Assembly: GCF_030362815.1 (NCBI RefSeq)
Contig: NZ_JAUCGR010000001.1
Coordinates: forward strand, 922,024-986,023
From: Cellulomonas edaphi
Lineage (GTDB): Bacteria; Actinomycetota; Actinomycetes; Actinomycetales; Cellulomonadaceae
DNA length: 64,000 nt
Direction of reading: 5' to 3'
Shown in pieces: positions 8,972-16,151 of this stretch. The notes beneath the pieces were generated by a model, which was not told where the DNA came from, did not search any database, and worked only from the letters and a program-made list of their open reading frames with translations. Position numbers and translations under genes: made by a program. Position 1 is the stretch's first letter. Each line of letters starts with the position of its first letter.

Positions 8972-9894
8972 GTCTGTCCCCCGAGGCGTTCGCGTTCGTC
9001 GCGGACCTCGTCCGTCGGCGCAGCGCGATCCAGCTGACGCCCGGCAAGGAGTACCTGGTGGAGAGCCGGCTCCTGCCGCTCGCCCGCGAGGCCGGTCTCG
9101 GCCTCGAGGCCTACGTCACCCGGCTGCGCACGCGCGCCCTGCCCGCGGACGTCGACGCGGTCGTCGAGGCGATGACCACCAACGAGACGTCGTGGTTCCG
9201 TGACGGGGCGCCGTACCAGGCGCTGCGCGAGGACGAGCTCCCGCGGCTCGTCGCGGCGCGCGGCGGCATCGGCCGGCTGCGGGTCTGGTCGGCCGCGTGC
9301 TCGACCGGCCAGGAGCCCTATTCCGTGGCGATGACCATGCTGGACCACCTGCCTCCGGGCATGACCAGCGAGATCGTCGCGACCGACCTGTCCGAGCAGG
9401 TGCTGACCCGCGCCCGCACCGGGCGGTACTCCCAGCTCGAGGTCAACCGTGGGCTGCCGGCCCCGCTGCTGGTGCGCCACCTGGTGCGCGCCGGCACGGA
9501 GTGGGAGCTGTCCGCGGCGGTGCGCCAGATGGTGAGCTTCCGCGCCCACAACCTGCTGGACGTGCCCCCGCCCGGGCCGTTCGACGTGGTGCTGCTGCGC
9601 AACGTGCTCATCTACTTCGACCTGGCCACCAAGCGAGCGATCCTGGACCGGGTGCTGCGGGTGATCAAGCCCGACGGCGTCCTCCTGCTGGGCGCCGCCG
9701 AGACCACGCTCGGGGTGCACGAGGGCTGGGAGCGGGCGACCGTCGGACGGACCTCCGTCTACCGGCCGCTCGCGCCGCAGCGCGCGCTGGCCCCCACCCT
9801 CCCGACACCGCGCACCGCTGCTCCGGTGTCCCCGTCCGTCCCCTCACGCGTGCCGACCGCGGCCGTGCCACTGACCCGAGGAGCAGTTCGATGA
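8968..9894 (+). CDS. cheR: Chemotaxis protein methyltransferase CheR
   Basis: CheR methylates receptor glutamates with S-adenosylmethionine, opposing CheB. The 308-residue protein has the N-terminal helical domain (SPEAFAFVADLVRRRSAIQL), the MTTNETSWFRD motif at about residue 70, the SAM-binding VWSAACSTGQEPYSVAM at about 110-125 and the DVVLLRNVLIYFD motif near 210. The last 40 residues are a Pro/Thr-rich tail. I chose the ATG at 8968 because it overlaps the cheB stop (ATGA) and starts the family-typical N-terminus; a longer in-frame start lies inside cheB. Confidence 0.96.
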   Translation: MSLSPEAFAFVADLVRRRSAIQLTPGKEYLVESRLLPLAREAGLGLEAYVTRLRTRALPADVDAVVEAMTTNETSWFRDGAPYQALREDELPRLVAARGGIGRLRVWSAACSTGQEPYSVAMTMLDHLPPGMTSEIVATDLSEQVLTRARTGRYSQLEVNRGLPAPLLVRHLVRAGTEWELSAAVRQMVSFRAHNLLDVPPPGPFDVVLLRNVLIYFDLATKRAILDRVLRVIKPDGVLLLGAAETTLGVHEGWERATVGRTSVYRPLAPQRALAPTLPTPRTAAPVSPSVPSRVPTAAVPLTRGAVR

Positions 9895-10274
9895 AGGCCC
9901 TGGTGATCGACGACTCGCGCACGATGCGTCGCATCGTCGCGCGAGCACTGGAAGGCCTGGGGTTCGAGACCCTGCAGGCCGAGCACGGGCGTGACGCGCT
10001 CGACCAGCTCGAGGGCGGCGCCGAGATCGATCTCGCGTGCGTCGACTGGAACATGCCCGTCATGGACGGTCTGACGTTCGTCACCGAGGTCCGCGCGAAT
10101 CCGGCGTGGCGGGGGATCACACTGATGATGGTCACCACGGAGGCGGAGCACTCCCAGATCGTGCGCGCCCTGGCCGCCGGGGCTCACGAGTACCTCATCA
10201 AGCCGTTCACCACCGATGCGATCCGCGACAAGCTGGACCTGCTCGGCCTCGTCCCCGTGGAGGAGATGGCATGA
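9891..10274 (+). CDS. cheY: CheY-type response regulator 1
   Basis: A single-domain receiver of 127 residues that should carry phosphate from CheA to the flagellar motor switch. It has the acidic pair DD7-8, phosphoacceptor Asp52 in CVDWNMPVMDG, the switch Thr in MVTTEAE and Lys in LIKPF. GAGGAG lies 6 bases before the ATG, which overlaps the cheR stop. It is immediately followed, with 4-base overlap, by a CheX-like phosphatase gene, an arrangement that fits kinase-phosphatase control of this CheY. Confidence 0.95.
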   Translation: MKALVIDDSRTMRRIVARALEGLGFETLQAEHGRDALDQLEGGAEIDLACVDWNMPVMDGLTFVTEVRANPAWRGITLMMVTTEAEHSQIVRALAAGAHEYLIKPFTTDAIRDKLDLLGLVPVEEMA

Positions 10275-10744
10275 CCGCCACCGTCGAGCACGACCAGGTG
10301 CTGAGCATCGCGCAGGAGGTCTTCTCCGCGATGGTCGACGGCGACCTGGGTCTTCTGCTGCCCTGGGAGGGTGACCTGCCCGAGATCGACGACGCGCTCG
10401 TCGCCTGGGTGGACCTGCACGGCGAGTGGAGCGGCCGCGCCGTCCTCGTCACGGCCGGCCCGACCGCCCTGGAGCTCGCGCGCGTTCTCCTCGACCTGGA
10501 CCCGCGCGACGAGGTGTCGCCCGACGACCTCGTCGACGCGCTCGGCGAGATCGCCAACGTCGTCGGCGGCAACCTCAAGTCGCTGCTGCCGACTCCGGGG
10601 ACGCTCGGCCTGCCGCACGTGGGCGACGCGTTGCCCCCGCTGGACGGCGCCGTCCGTTCCCAGCACCTGCCCCTGTCCTGGCGTGGACGCCTGCTCGTCA
10701 TCGACGTCTGGGTCACGCCGCTCGTACTGAAGGAGAAGCCATGA
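10271..10744 (+). CDS. CheX-like CheY phosphatase
   Basis: The 157-residue protein has the CheX/CheC-type catalytic helix: DALGEIANVVGGN at about residues 90-102, with the Glu and Asn four apart that insert into the CheY active site. CheX dimers dephosphorylate CheY-P and take the place of CheZ in many bacteria. The remaining parts are alternating beta strands and helices in the order expected for CheX. It is translationally coupled on both sides: ATG overlaps cheY1 and its stop overlaps cheY2. Phosphatase function is inferred from the motif. Confidence 0.82.
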   Translation: MTATVEHDQVLSIAQEVFSAMVDGDLGLLLPWEGDLPEIDDALVAWVDLHGEWSGRAVLVTAGPTALELARVLLDLDPRDEVSPDDLVDALGEIANVVGGNLKSLLPTPGTLGLPHVGDALPPLDGAVRSQHLPLSWRGRLLVIDVWVTPLVLKEKP

Positions 10745-11103
10745 TCCGCGTCCTCGTGACCGACGACAGCCGCGTGATGCGGCAGATCGTCGTCCGCACC
10801 CTGCGCCAGGCCGGTTACGACTGGGACGTCCGCGAGGCGTCCGACGGCGTGGAGGCACTGGCCGCCATCAAGGCCGACGAGCCGGACGTCGTGCTGTCCG
10901 ACTGGAACATGCCCAACATGACCGGCATCGAGCTGCTGCACGCGTTGCGCGCGGCCGGCTACCAGACGCCGTTCGGCTTCGTCACGTCCGAGGGCTCCCC
11001 GGAGATGCGTGCGGCGGCCGAGAGCGCCGGCGCCCTGTTCCTCATCGCGAAGCCCTTCACGCCCGAGGCCTTCCGCGAGGTCATCGACCCGGTGCTGGCA
11101 TGA
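10741..11103 (+). CDS. cheY: CheY-type response regulator 2
   Basis: A second stand-alone receiver, 120 residues, with DD8-9, phosphoacceptor Asp54 in LSDWNMPNMTG, a Thr in FVTSEG and Lys in IAKPF. It is clearly diverged from cheY1 (different loops around residues 25-32 and 85-95), so it may have another partner, for example acting as a phosphate sink or on a different output. It overlaps its neighbours by 4 bases on each side and is paired with its own downstream CheX-like gene. Confidence 0.93.
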   Translation: MIRVLVTDDSRVMRQIVVRTLRQAGYDWDVREASDGVEALAAIKADEPDVVLSDWNMPNMTGIELLHALRAAGYQTPFGFVTSEGSPEMRAAAESAGALFLIAKPFTPEAFREVIDPVLA

Positions 11104-11582
11104 GCATCCCGACCCCGCTCCCGAGCGCCAAGGAGGTCCGCGAGCTCATCGAGGGCCTCATCGGGCGTGACGTCAACGTCGCGACGGGCGGCGCGATGGT
11201 GGACCCCGCCGCGGGCGGGCTCACCGGTGTGTACGTGGACCGCCGCCTGGCGCTGGTCGCCCTGGTGATCCTGGACGTGCCGCTCGCCGCCTCGATCGGC
11301 GCCGCGCTCGGGCTCGTCCCGGTGCACGTCGCGGCCGAGGCCGCCGAGCTGGGCCAGCTGCCGCAGGCCCTGTCCGAGAACGCGGGCGAGGTGCTCAACG
11401 TCATGGCGTCGCTGTTCAACCTCGAGGGCGCGCCGCACGTGCGGCTGGACCGGATCTACCAGCCGGGTGAGCCGCTGCCCGCGGACGTCGCGACGTGGGT
11501 GCTGGCCTACGTGCGTCGCACCGACCTCGACATGGAGGTCGCGGGCTACGGCTCGGGCGGATTCTCGCTGCTGGTCATCTGA
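11100..11582 (+). CDS. Divergent CheX/CheC-like protein ending the chemotaxis operon
   Basis: A 160-residue protein of no family I can name with certainty. It is soluble, starts MSIPTPLPSAKEVREL and alternates strands and helices. Residues about 98-113 read LSENAGEVLNVMASLFN, in which Glu and Asn are spaced as in the ExxN catalytic motif of CheX/CheC and follow a helix as they do there. That match and the tight coupling (ATGA) to cheY2 suggest a diverged CheY phosphatase. It is the last gene of the operon, and a convergent phosphatase gene ends 4 bases away. Confidence 0.7.
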   Translation: MSIPTPLPSAKEVRELIEGLIGRDVNVATGGAMVDPAAGGLTGVYVDRRLALVALVILDVPLAASIGAALGLVPVHVAAEAAELGQLPQALSENAGEVLNVMASLFNLEGAPHVRLDRIYQPGEPLPADVATWVLAYVRRTDLDMEVAGYGSGGFSLLVI

Positions 11583-11586
11583 GACC

Positions 11587-12204
11587 TCACAGGCGCACCG
11601 CCGACACGATCGCGCGGACGGCGGGTTCGAGCTCGCCGAACGCCCGCTGGTAGAGCGCGCGCGTGCCGCCGTACGGGTCGACCACGTCGTCGTCGGACGG
11701 CGCGTGCGCCCGCGCGGTGCCGCGTCGCGCCGCCGCCAGTGGGACCAGCGCCGCGAGCCGGTCGGCCGTGGTCGAGCCCGCGCCGGGCAGCTCCGCGGGG
11801 TCGACGGCGGCGGCGAGGCGCGCGAGCTCGCGCAGCGTGAAGGTGCGGCGGACGGCGCCGGGCACCAGCTCGACGACCGCCGAGCGGTGCCGCCGGGTCG
11901 CGGTGAGCACCACGTCCGCGGCCTGGATCATGGCCGGGGTGAGCTGGCGTGCCGAGAAGCCGGTGACCGCGCCGCCGTGCGCGACCACGAGCTCGGCCAT
12001 CTGGTCGGTCATCGGGGAGCCCACCAGGGCGCCCGCGCCGGCGGAGGACACCTCGATGGCGGGTGCCAGGCGCCCGTCGCCCTGCCCCCGGAACGTCGCG
12101 CCCAGACCCGCGGCGAGCAGCCGCTCGGCCGCGGGCGACCGGCAGATGTTGCCGGTGCACACGACGAGGACGCGCAGGGGAGCGGGAGGGGCCACGCTCG
12201 ACAT
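11587..12204 (-). CDS. Low-molecular-weight protein tyrosine phosphatase
   Basis: LMW-PTPs dephosphorylate protein tyrosine residues; relatives such as Wzb control exopolysaccharide and capsule export. From the ATG at 12204, the P-loop VVCTGNICRSPAAE gives nucleophile Cys16 and Arg22 (C-X5-R), and the general acid lies in DPYGG near the C-terminus. The protein is about 205 residues, longer than the typical 150-160, because of an Ala-rich insertion before the DPYGG loop. An in-frame GTG at 12216 adds four residues but has no ribosome site. It is convergent with the chemotaxis operon. The closest relative in the window is the dead phosphatase domain of the LCP protein at 37399-39024. Confidence 0.92.
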   Translation of the reverse strand: MSSVAPPAPLRVLVVCTGNICRSPAAERLLAAGLGATFRGQGDGRLAPAIEVSSAGAGALVGSPMTDQMAELVVAHGGAVTGFSARQLTPAMIQAADVVLTATRRHRSAVVELVPGAVRRTFTLRELARLAAAVDPAELPGAGSTTADRLAALVPLAAARRGTARAHAPSDDDVVDPYGGTRALYQRAFGELEPAVRAIVSAVRL

Positions 12205-12353
12205 TCTGCCGAGCACCCGCGGGTCGCACCGATGGACGGACCCGATCGACCCGATCGGGCGAACCGCGTCACTCCTGCGCGACGGGTGGCTGTGGCAACC
12301 GACACTCGGTCACGGCTACACAGGTGAAACACCGACCTGGCACACTGCGCGCC

Positions 12354-13832
12354 ATGTCCTCGACCTCGAAGGCGCCCGCGGCGCCCCAGCGTGACGTGCC
12401 GCGTGGCAACGTCATCGACCGCTACTTCAAGATCACCGAGCGTGGCTCCACGATCGGCACGGAGGTCCGTGGCGGTCTCGTCACGTTCTTCACCATGGCC
12501 TACATCATCGTGCTCAACCCGATCATCCTGGGTGGGAACGACGGCACGGGCGCGCCCCTCGCGCCCCAGGCCACCATCGCGGCGACCACCGCCCTGGTCG
12601 CCGGCCTGCTGACGATCCTCATGGGCACGGTGGCCAACTTCCCGCTGGCCCTCGCGACCGGCCTCGGCATCAACGCCGTCGTGGCGTTCTCGATCGCGGC
12701 GCTCCCGGAGATGACCTGGGCCGACGCCATGGGCATCGTGGTGCTCGAGGGCCTGATCATCCTGGTGCTCGTGCTCACCGGGTTCCGGCGCGCGGTGTTC
12801 AACGCGGTCCCGGTCTGGCTGAAGACCGCGATCTCGGTCGGCATCGGCCTGTTCATCGCGTTCATCGGCCTCGTCGACTCCGGCTTCATCCGCAGCACGG
12901 GGGCCGACAGCCCGCCCGTGCAGCTCGGGCCCGACGGGTCGATCTCGACCTGGCCGCTCGTGGTCTTCGTGGTGGGCCTCGTGCTCATGGTCATCCTCAT
13001 GGCCAAGAAGGTGCGCGGCGCCATTCTCATCTCGATCGTGGTCACCACGATCGTCGCGATCGTCGTCGAGCAGATCGCCAAGGTCGGCGGCGCGTTCACG
13101 GCCGACGGCACGCCCAACCCCGAGGGCTTCCGGCTCAACGTGCCGGCGTGGCCGGACAAGGTCATCGACACCCCCGACTTCGGCCTGCTCGGGCACTTCT
13201 CGCTGTTCGGCTCGATCGACAAGATCGGCCTCGTCGCCGTCGTCCTGCTCGTGTTCTCGCTGCTCCTCGCGGACTTCTTCGACACGATGGGCACGATGGT
13301 CGCGGTCGGCTCGGAGGCGGGCCTGCTCGACGAGAAGGGCAACCCGCCGCGCACGCAGCAGATCCTGATCGTCGACTCGGTGGCCGCCGCCGCCGGTGGT
13401 GCCGCGGGCATCTCCAGCAACACGAGCTACATCGAGTCCGCCGCGGGCGTCGGCGAGGGCGCGCGCACGGGCTTCGCGTCGGTCGTGACCGGCATCGCGT
13501 TCCTGCTGGCCACGTTCCTGGCCCCGCTGGTCAACATCATCCCGTCCGAGGCCGCCGCGCCGGCCCTGGTGGTCGTCGGCTACCTCATGGTCACCCAGGT
13601 CACCGGCATCGACTGGAAGAGCTACGAGATCGCGGTGCCCGCGTTCTTCACCATCGTCCTGATGCCGTTCACCTACTCGATCACGGCGGGCATCGGCGCC
13701 GGCGTGATCTTCTACGTGATCCTGCAGGTGGTGGTCGGCAGGGTGCGCAAGGTGCACCCGCTGATGTGGCTGATCGCGCTGCTGTTCGTCCTGTACTTCA
13801 TCCGCGGACCGCTCCAAACCTGGCTGGGCTGA
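12354..13832 (+). CDS. NCS2 (AzgA-type) purine permease
   Basis: A 492-residue integral membrane transporter. It opens with the AzgA-subfamily block GNVIDRYFKITERGS, followed by GGLVTFFTMAYIIVLNP and FPLALATGLGINAV. The pseudo-symmetric half carries LLLADFFDTMGTMVAV and the SSNTSYIESAAGVGEGARTG motif typical of adenine/guanine/hypoxanthine transporters of the nucleobase-cation symporter-2 group. About 12-14 hydrophobic segments are visible. The exact base transported cannot be read from sequence. I chose ATG 12354 because it starts the conserved region; the frame is open further upstream over non-conserved sequence. Confidence 0.9.
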   Translation: MSSTSKAPAAPQRDVPRGNVIDRYFKITERGSTIGTEVRGGLVTFFTMAYIIVLNPIILGGNDGTGAPLAPQATIAATTALVAGLLTILMGTVANFPLALATGLGINAVVAFSIAALPEMTWADAMGIVVLEGLIILVLVLTGFRRAVFNAVPVWLKTAISVGIGLFIAFIGLVDSGFIRSTGADSPPVQLGPDGSISTWPLVVFVVGLVLMVILMAKKVRGAILISIVVTTIVAIVVEQIAKVGGAFTADGTPNPEGFRLNVPAWPDKVIDTPDFGLLGHFSLFGSIDKIGLVAVVLLVFSLLLADFFDTMGTMVAVGSEAGLLDEKGNPPRTQQILIVDSVAAAAGGAAGISSNTSYIESAAGVGEGARTGFASVVTGIAFLLATFLAPLVNIIPSEAAAPALVVVGYLMVTQVTGIDWKSYEIAVPAFFTIVLMPFTYSITAGIGAGVIFYVILQVVVGRVRKVHPLMWLIALLFVLYFIRGPLQTWLG

Positions 13833-13906
13833 CGCGAGGCGCCTCGCCCGGGCCGTTCGTGGCGCGGATAGGCTCGCGCACATCCTGAGACAACTGGAGG
13901 ACGGCC

Positions 13907-15229
13907 GTGCGGATCAGCGTCATCGGATGTGGCTACCTGGGCGCCGTGCACGCGGCGGCGATGGCTGCGCTGGGCCACGAGGTGGTGGGCATCGACGTCG
14001 ACGCCGCCAAGGTGGAGGCCCTCCAGGCCGCGAGGGCGCCGTTCTTCGAGCCGGGACTGCCCGAGCTGCTGGCCGAGGCGTCGGCCACCGGCCGCCTGAG
14101 CTTCAGCGCGGACATGGCCCAGGCCGCCGGGGCCTCGGTGCACTTCCTCTGCGTCGGCACCCCGCAGAAGCGCGGCGAGTTCCGCGCCGACCTCACGTAC
14201 GTCGAGACGGCGTTCGCCGAGCTGCTGCCGCACGTGCGGCCCGGTGACCTGGTGGTCGGCAAGTCCACCGTGCCCGTGGGGACGGCGGAGGACCTCGCCG
14301 AGCGCCTCGTGGGGACCGGCGCGCACCTCGTCTGGAACCCCGAGTTCCTGCGGGAGGGCTTCGCGGTCCAGGACACGCTGCACCCCGATCGCCTGGTCTA
14401 CGGCGTGGAGTCGGCCGACGGCGAGCCGACCGAGGACGGCGCGCACGCCCGGAAGGTGCTCGACGAGGTGTACGCGACGCCGCTGTCCGAGGGCATCCCG
14501 CTGGTGGTGACCGACTACGCGACCGCGCAGCTGGTCAAGGTCGCCGCCAACTCGTTCCTCGCCACCAAGATCTCGTTCATCAACGCCATGGCCGAGCTGT
14601 GCGAGGCCACGGGCGCCGACGTGACGAGCCTGGCCGACGCGATCGGCTACGACGCCCGCATCGGCCGCCGCTTCCTCAACGCCGGCCTCGGGTTCGGCGG
14701 CGGCTGCCTGCCCAAGGACATCCGAGCGTTCATGGCCCGCGCGGGCGAGCTGGGCGTGAGCGACGCGCTGGGCTTCCTCAAGGAGGTCGACTCGGTCAAC
14801 ATGCGGCGCCGCGTGCGCGTGGTGGACCTGGCGCGCGAGGTGTGCGACGGCTCGATCGTCGGCCGCCGCGTCGCGGTGCTGGGCGCGGCGTTCAAGCCCA
14901 ACTCCGACGACGTCCGCGACTCGCCCGCGCTGTCCGTGGCCGCCCAGATGCAGCTGCAGGGCGCCGAGGTGACCGTCACCGACCCGGAGGCGATCACCAA
15001 CGCCGCCGCCAAGTGGCCCGATCTGCGCTTCGCGCCCACCGCGCTGGAGGCGGCGCGCGGCGCCGACGTGGTGCTTCTGGCCACCGAGTGGGACGAGTAC
15101 CGCTCGATCGACCCCGACGCCCTCGCGGAGGTGGTCGCGCACAGGCGGATCCTCGACGGCCGCAACGTGCTGGACCCGGGCCGCTGGCGCGCGGCGGGCT
15201 GGACCTACCGAGCCCTCGGCCGCCCGTAA
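13907..15229 (+). CDS. ugd: UDP-glucose 6-dehydrogenase
   Basis: Oxidises UDP-glucose twice with NAD+ to UDP-glucuronate, a precursor of acidic surface polysaccharides. The 440-residue protein begins with the Rossmann motif VIGCGYLGAVHAA and VVGIDVD, has GKSTVPVGTAE near residue 123, the catalytic Cys267 in GFGGGCLPKD, and the C-terminal UDP-binding domain (GAAFKPNSDDVRDSP). The GTG start at 13907 follows CTGGAGG. Its promoter region is short (74 bp) and holds a 14-bp palindrome at 13834-13847. Substrate variants (GDP-mannose, UDP-ManNAc dehydrogenases) share the fold, but the motif set fits Ugd best. Confidence 0.93.
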   Translation: MRISVIGCGYLGAVHAAAMAALGHEVVGIDVDAAKVEALQAARAPFFEPGLPELLAEASATGRLSFSADMAQAAGASVHFLCVGTPQKRGEFRADLTYVETAFAELLPHVRPGDLVVGKSTVPVGTAEDLAERLVGTGAHLVWNPEFLREGFAVQDTLHPDRLVYGVESADGEPTEDGAHARKVLDEVYATPLSEGIPLVVTDYATAQLVKVAANSFLATKISFINAMAELCEATGADVTSLADAIGYDARIGRRFLNAGLGFGGGCLPKDIRAFMARAGELGVSDALGFLKEVDSVNMRRRVRVVDLAREVCDGSIVGRRVAVLGAAFKPNSDDVRDSPALSVAAQMQLQGAEVTVTDPEAITNAAAKWPDLRFAPTALEAARGADVVLLATEWDEYRSIDPDALAEVVAHRRILDGRNVLDPGRWRAAGWTYRALGRP

Positions 15230-15271
15230 CCCCCCGGCCTGTCCGGCCCCGGCCCGCCCCTGCCCGCCGAC

Positions 15272-15690
15272 CCTGACGTTATCCACGGTTACGAGCCGCC
15301 ATCCGTGGACAACCACGGGCTCGGCCGCAGTGCCGCCGACCCCCAACCGCCGAACCTGACATTGTCCGCGGTTGCGAGCTGACATCCGTGGACAAGGACG
15401 GGCTCGCCGCCCGGGCTGCCGGCCGCCGCCATCCGTCCGCCGAACCTGACGTTGTCCGCGGTTGCGAGCTGACATCCGTGGACAAGGACGGGCTCGGCAC
15501 CCGGGCTGCCGGCCGCCGCCATCCGTCCGGCGAACTTGACGTTGTCCGCGGTTGCGAGCCGCCAACCGTGGACAACCACGGGCTCGGCCGCTGGCCTGCC
15601 GACCTCCATCCGCCGAACCTGACGTCTTCCACGGTTGCGAGCCGCCAACCGTGGACAAGGACAGGTTCGCCGCCCGGGCGCCAGCTCCGC
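15272..15690 (+). repeat. Five tandem hairpin units with DnaA-box-like inverted pairs
   Basis: Between ugd and the MarR gene lie five units starting at 15272, 15355, 15445, 15535 and 15618 (lengths 83, 90, 90, 83 and about 73). Each holds two inverted arms about 10-11 bases apart. In unit 4 the arms are GTTGTCCGCGGTT (15541-15553) and AACCGTGGACAAC (15564-15576), able to pair over 13 bp with one G-T. The right arm in all five contains CGTGGACAA (15304, 15387, 15477, 15567, 15650), which on the other strand is TTGTCCACG, one base from the actinobacterial DnaA box TTGTCCACA. Left arms are TTATCCACG once, TTGTCCGCG three times and a decayed copy in unit 5. Frames through the array are probably not genes. 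Confidence 0.85.
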
Positions 15691-15701
15691 TCGGCATGTA
15701 C

Positions 15702-15714
15702 TTACCGGAGGTAA
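15702..15714. promoter_or_regulatory. Probable MarR operator
   Basis: TTACCGGAGGTAA is a palindrome (TTACC/GGTAA arms, 3-base centre) 17 bp before the MarR start codon, in an AT-richer stretch likely to hold the promoter. The position suits autorepression by the MarR protein together with its MFS partner gene. The site is inferred from symmetry and context. Confidence 0.5.
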
Positions 15715-15731
15715 TGAGTTAGGGTAAGGAG

Positions 15732-16151
15732 ATGCCCACCCCCGCCCTCGCTTCCGAGCTCCGTGTCGCGGTCGGTCGCGCGTCGCGACGCATCCGGGCC
15801 GAGCGTGGCGACGCGGGCCTGCCGGACAACCAGTTCTCCGTGCTGCTGTGGATCGAGAAGCGCGGCCCCCTGACCCCCGGTCAGCTGGCCGAGCTCGAGC
15901 GCATCCAGCCGCCGTCGATGACCCGCACGGTGAACTGCCTCGCGGAGGACGGCCTCGTGAGCAAGGGTGCGCACCCCACCGATGGGCGCGCCGTCGTCGT
16001 GAGCCTCACCGAGGCGGGCCGTGCCGAGATCGCCGAGACCCGCCGCCGCCGGGACACCTGGCTGGCCGCGCACCTCGCGACGCTCACGCCCGACGAACGC
16101 GCCCACCTCGCCGCCGCCGCCGACATCCTGCGGAGGCTCGCCGACTCGTGA
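15732..16151 (+). CDS. MarR-family transcriptional regulator
   Basis: A 139-residue winged-helix dimer of the MarR family, which usually represses an adjacent exporter and releases DNA on binding small aromatic ligands. The wHTH runs from LPDNQFSVLLWIEKRG through the recognition helix IQPPSMTRTVNCLAEDGLV to the wing RAVVVSLTEAG, followed by a long C-terminal dimerisation helix. AAGGAG directly abuts the ATG, an unusually short spacing, so translation may be leaderless or start a few codons later. It overlaps the MFS gene by 4 bases (GTGA) and therefore forms a two-gene operon. Confidence 0.92.
   Translation: MPTPALASELRVAVGRASRRIRAERGDAGLPDNQFSVLLWIEKRGPLTPGQLAELERIQPPSMTRTVNCLAEDGLVSKGAHPTDGRAVVVSLTEAGRAEIAETRRRRDTWLAAHLATLTPDERAHLAAAADILRRLADS

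Noticed and set aside
13834-13847. GCGAGGCGCCTCGC palindrome after the purine permease as a terminator
   Set aside because: It has no loop and no T-run; left as a minor feature in the ugd promoter region.
15289-15648. Minus-strand frame with repeated VHG-QLATADNVRFGG units across the hairpin array
   Set aside because: The repeats are explained by the DNA hairpins, frames in other registers are equally open, and no ribosome site precedes the start.
15272-15690. CRISPR array
   Set aside because: Units differ mainly by substitutions, the intervening sequence is itself repeated rather than unique, spacing is 83/90 bp and no cas genes are near.
15272-15690. Chromosomal replication origin oriC
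   Set aside because: No dnaA, dnaN, rnpA or rpmH nearby and the boxes are one or two bases off consensus; only a secondary DnaA-binding locus is considered.
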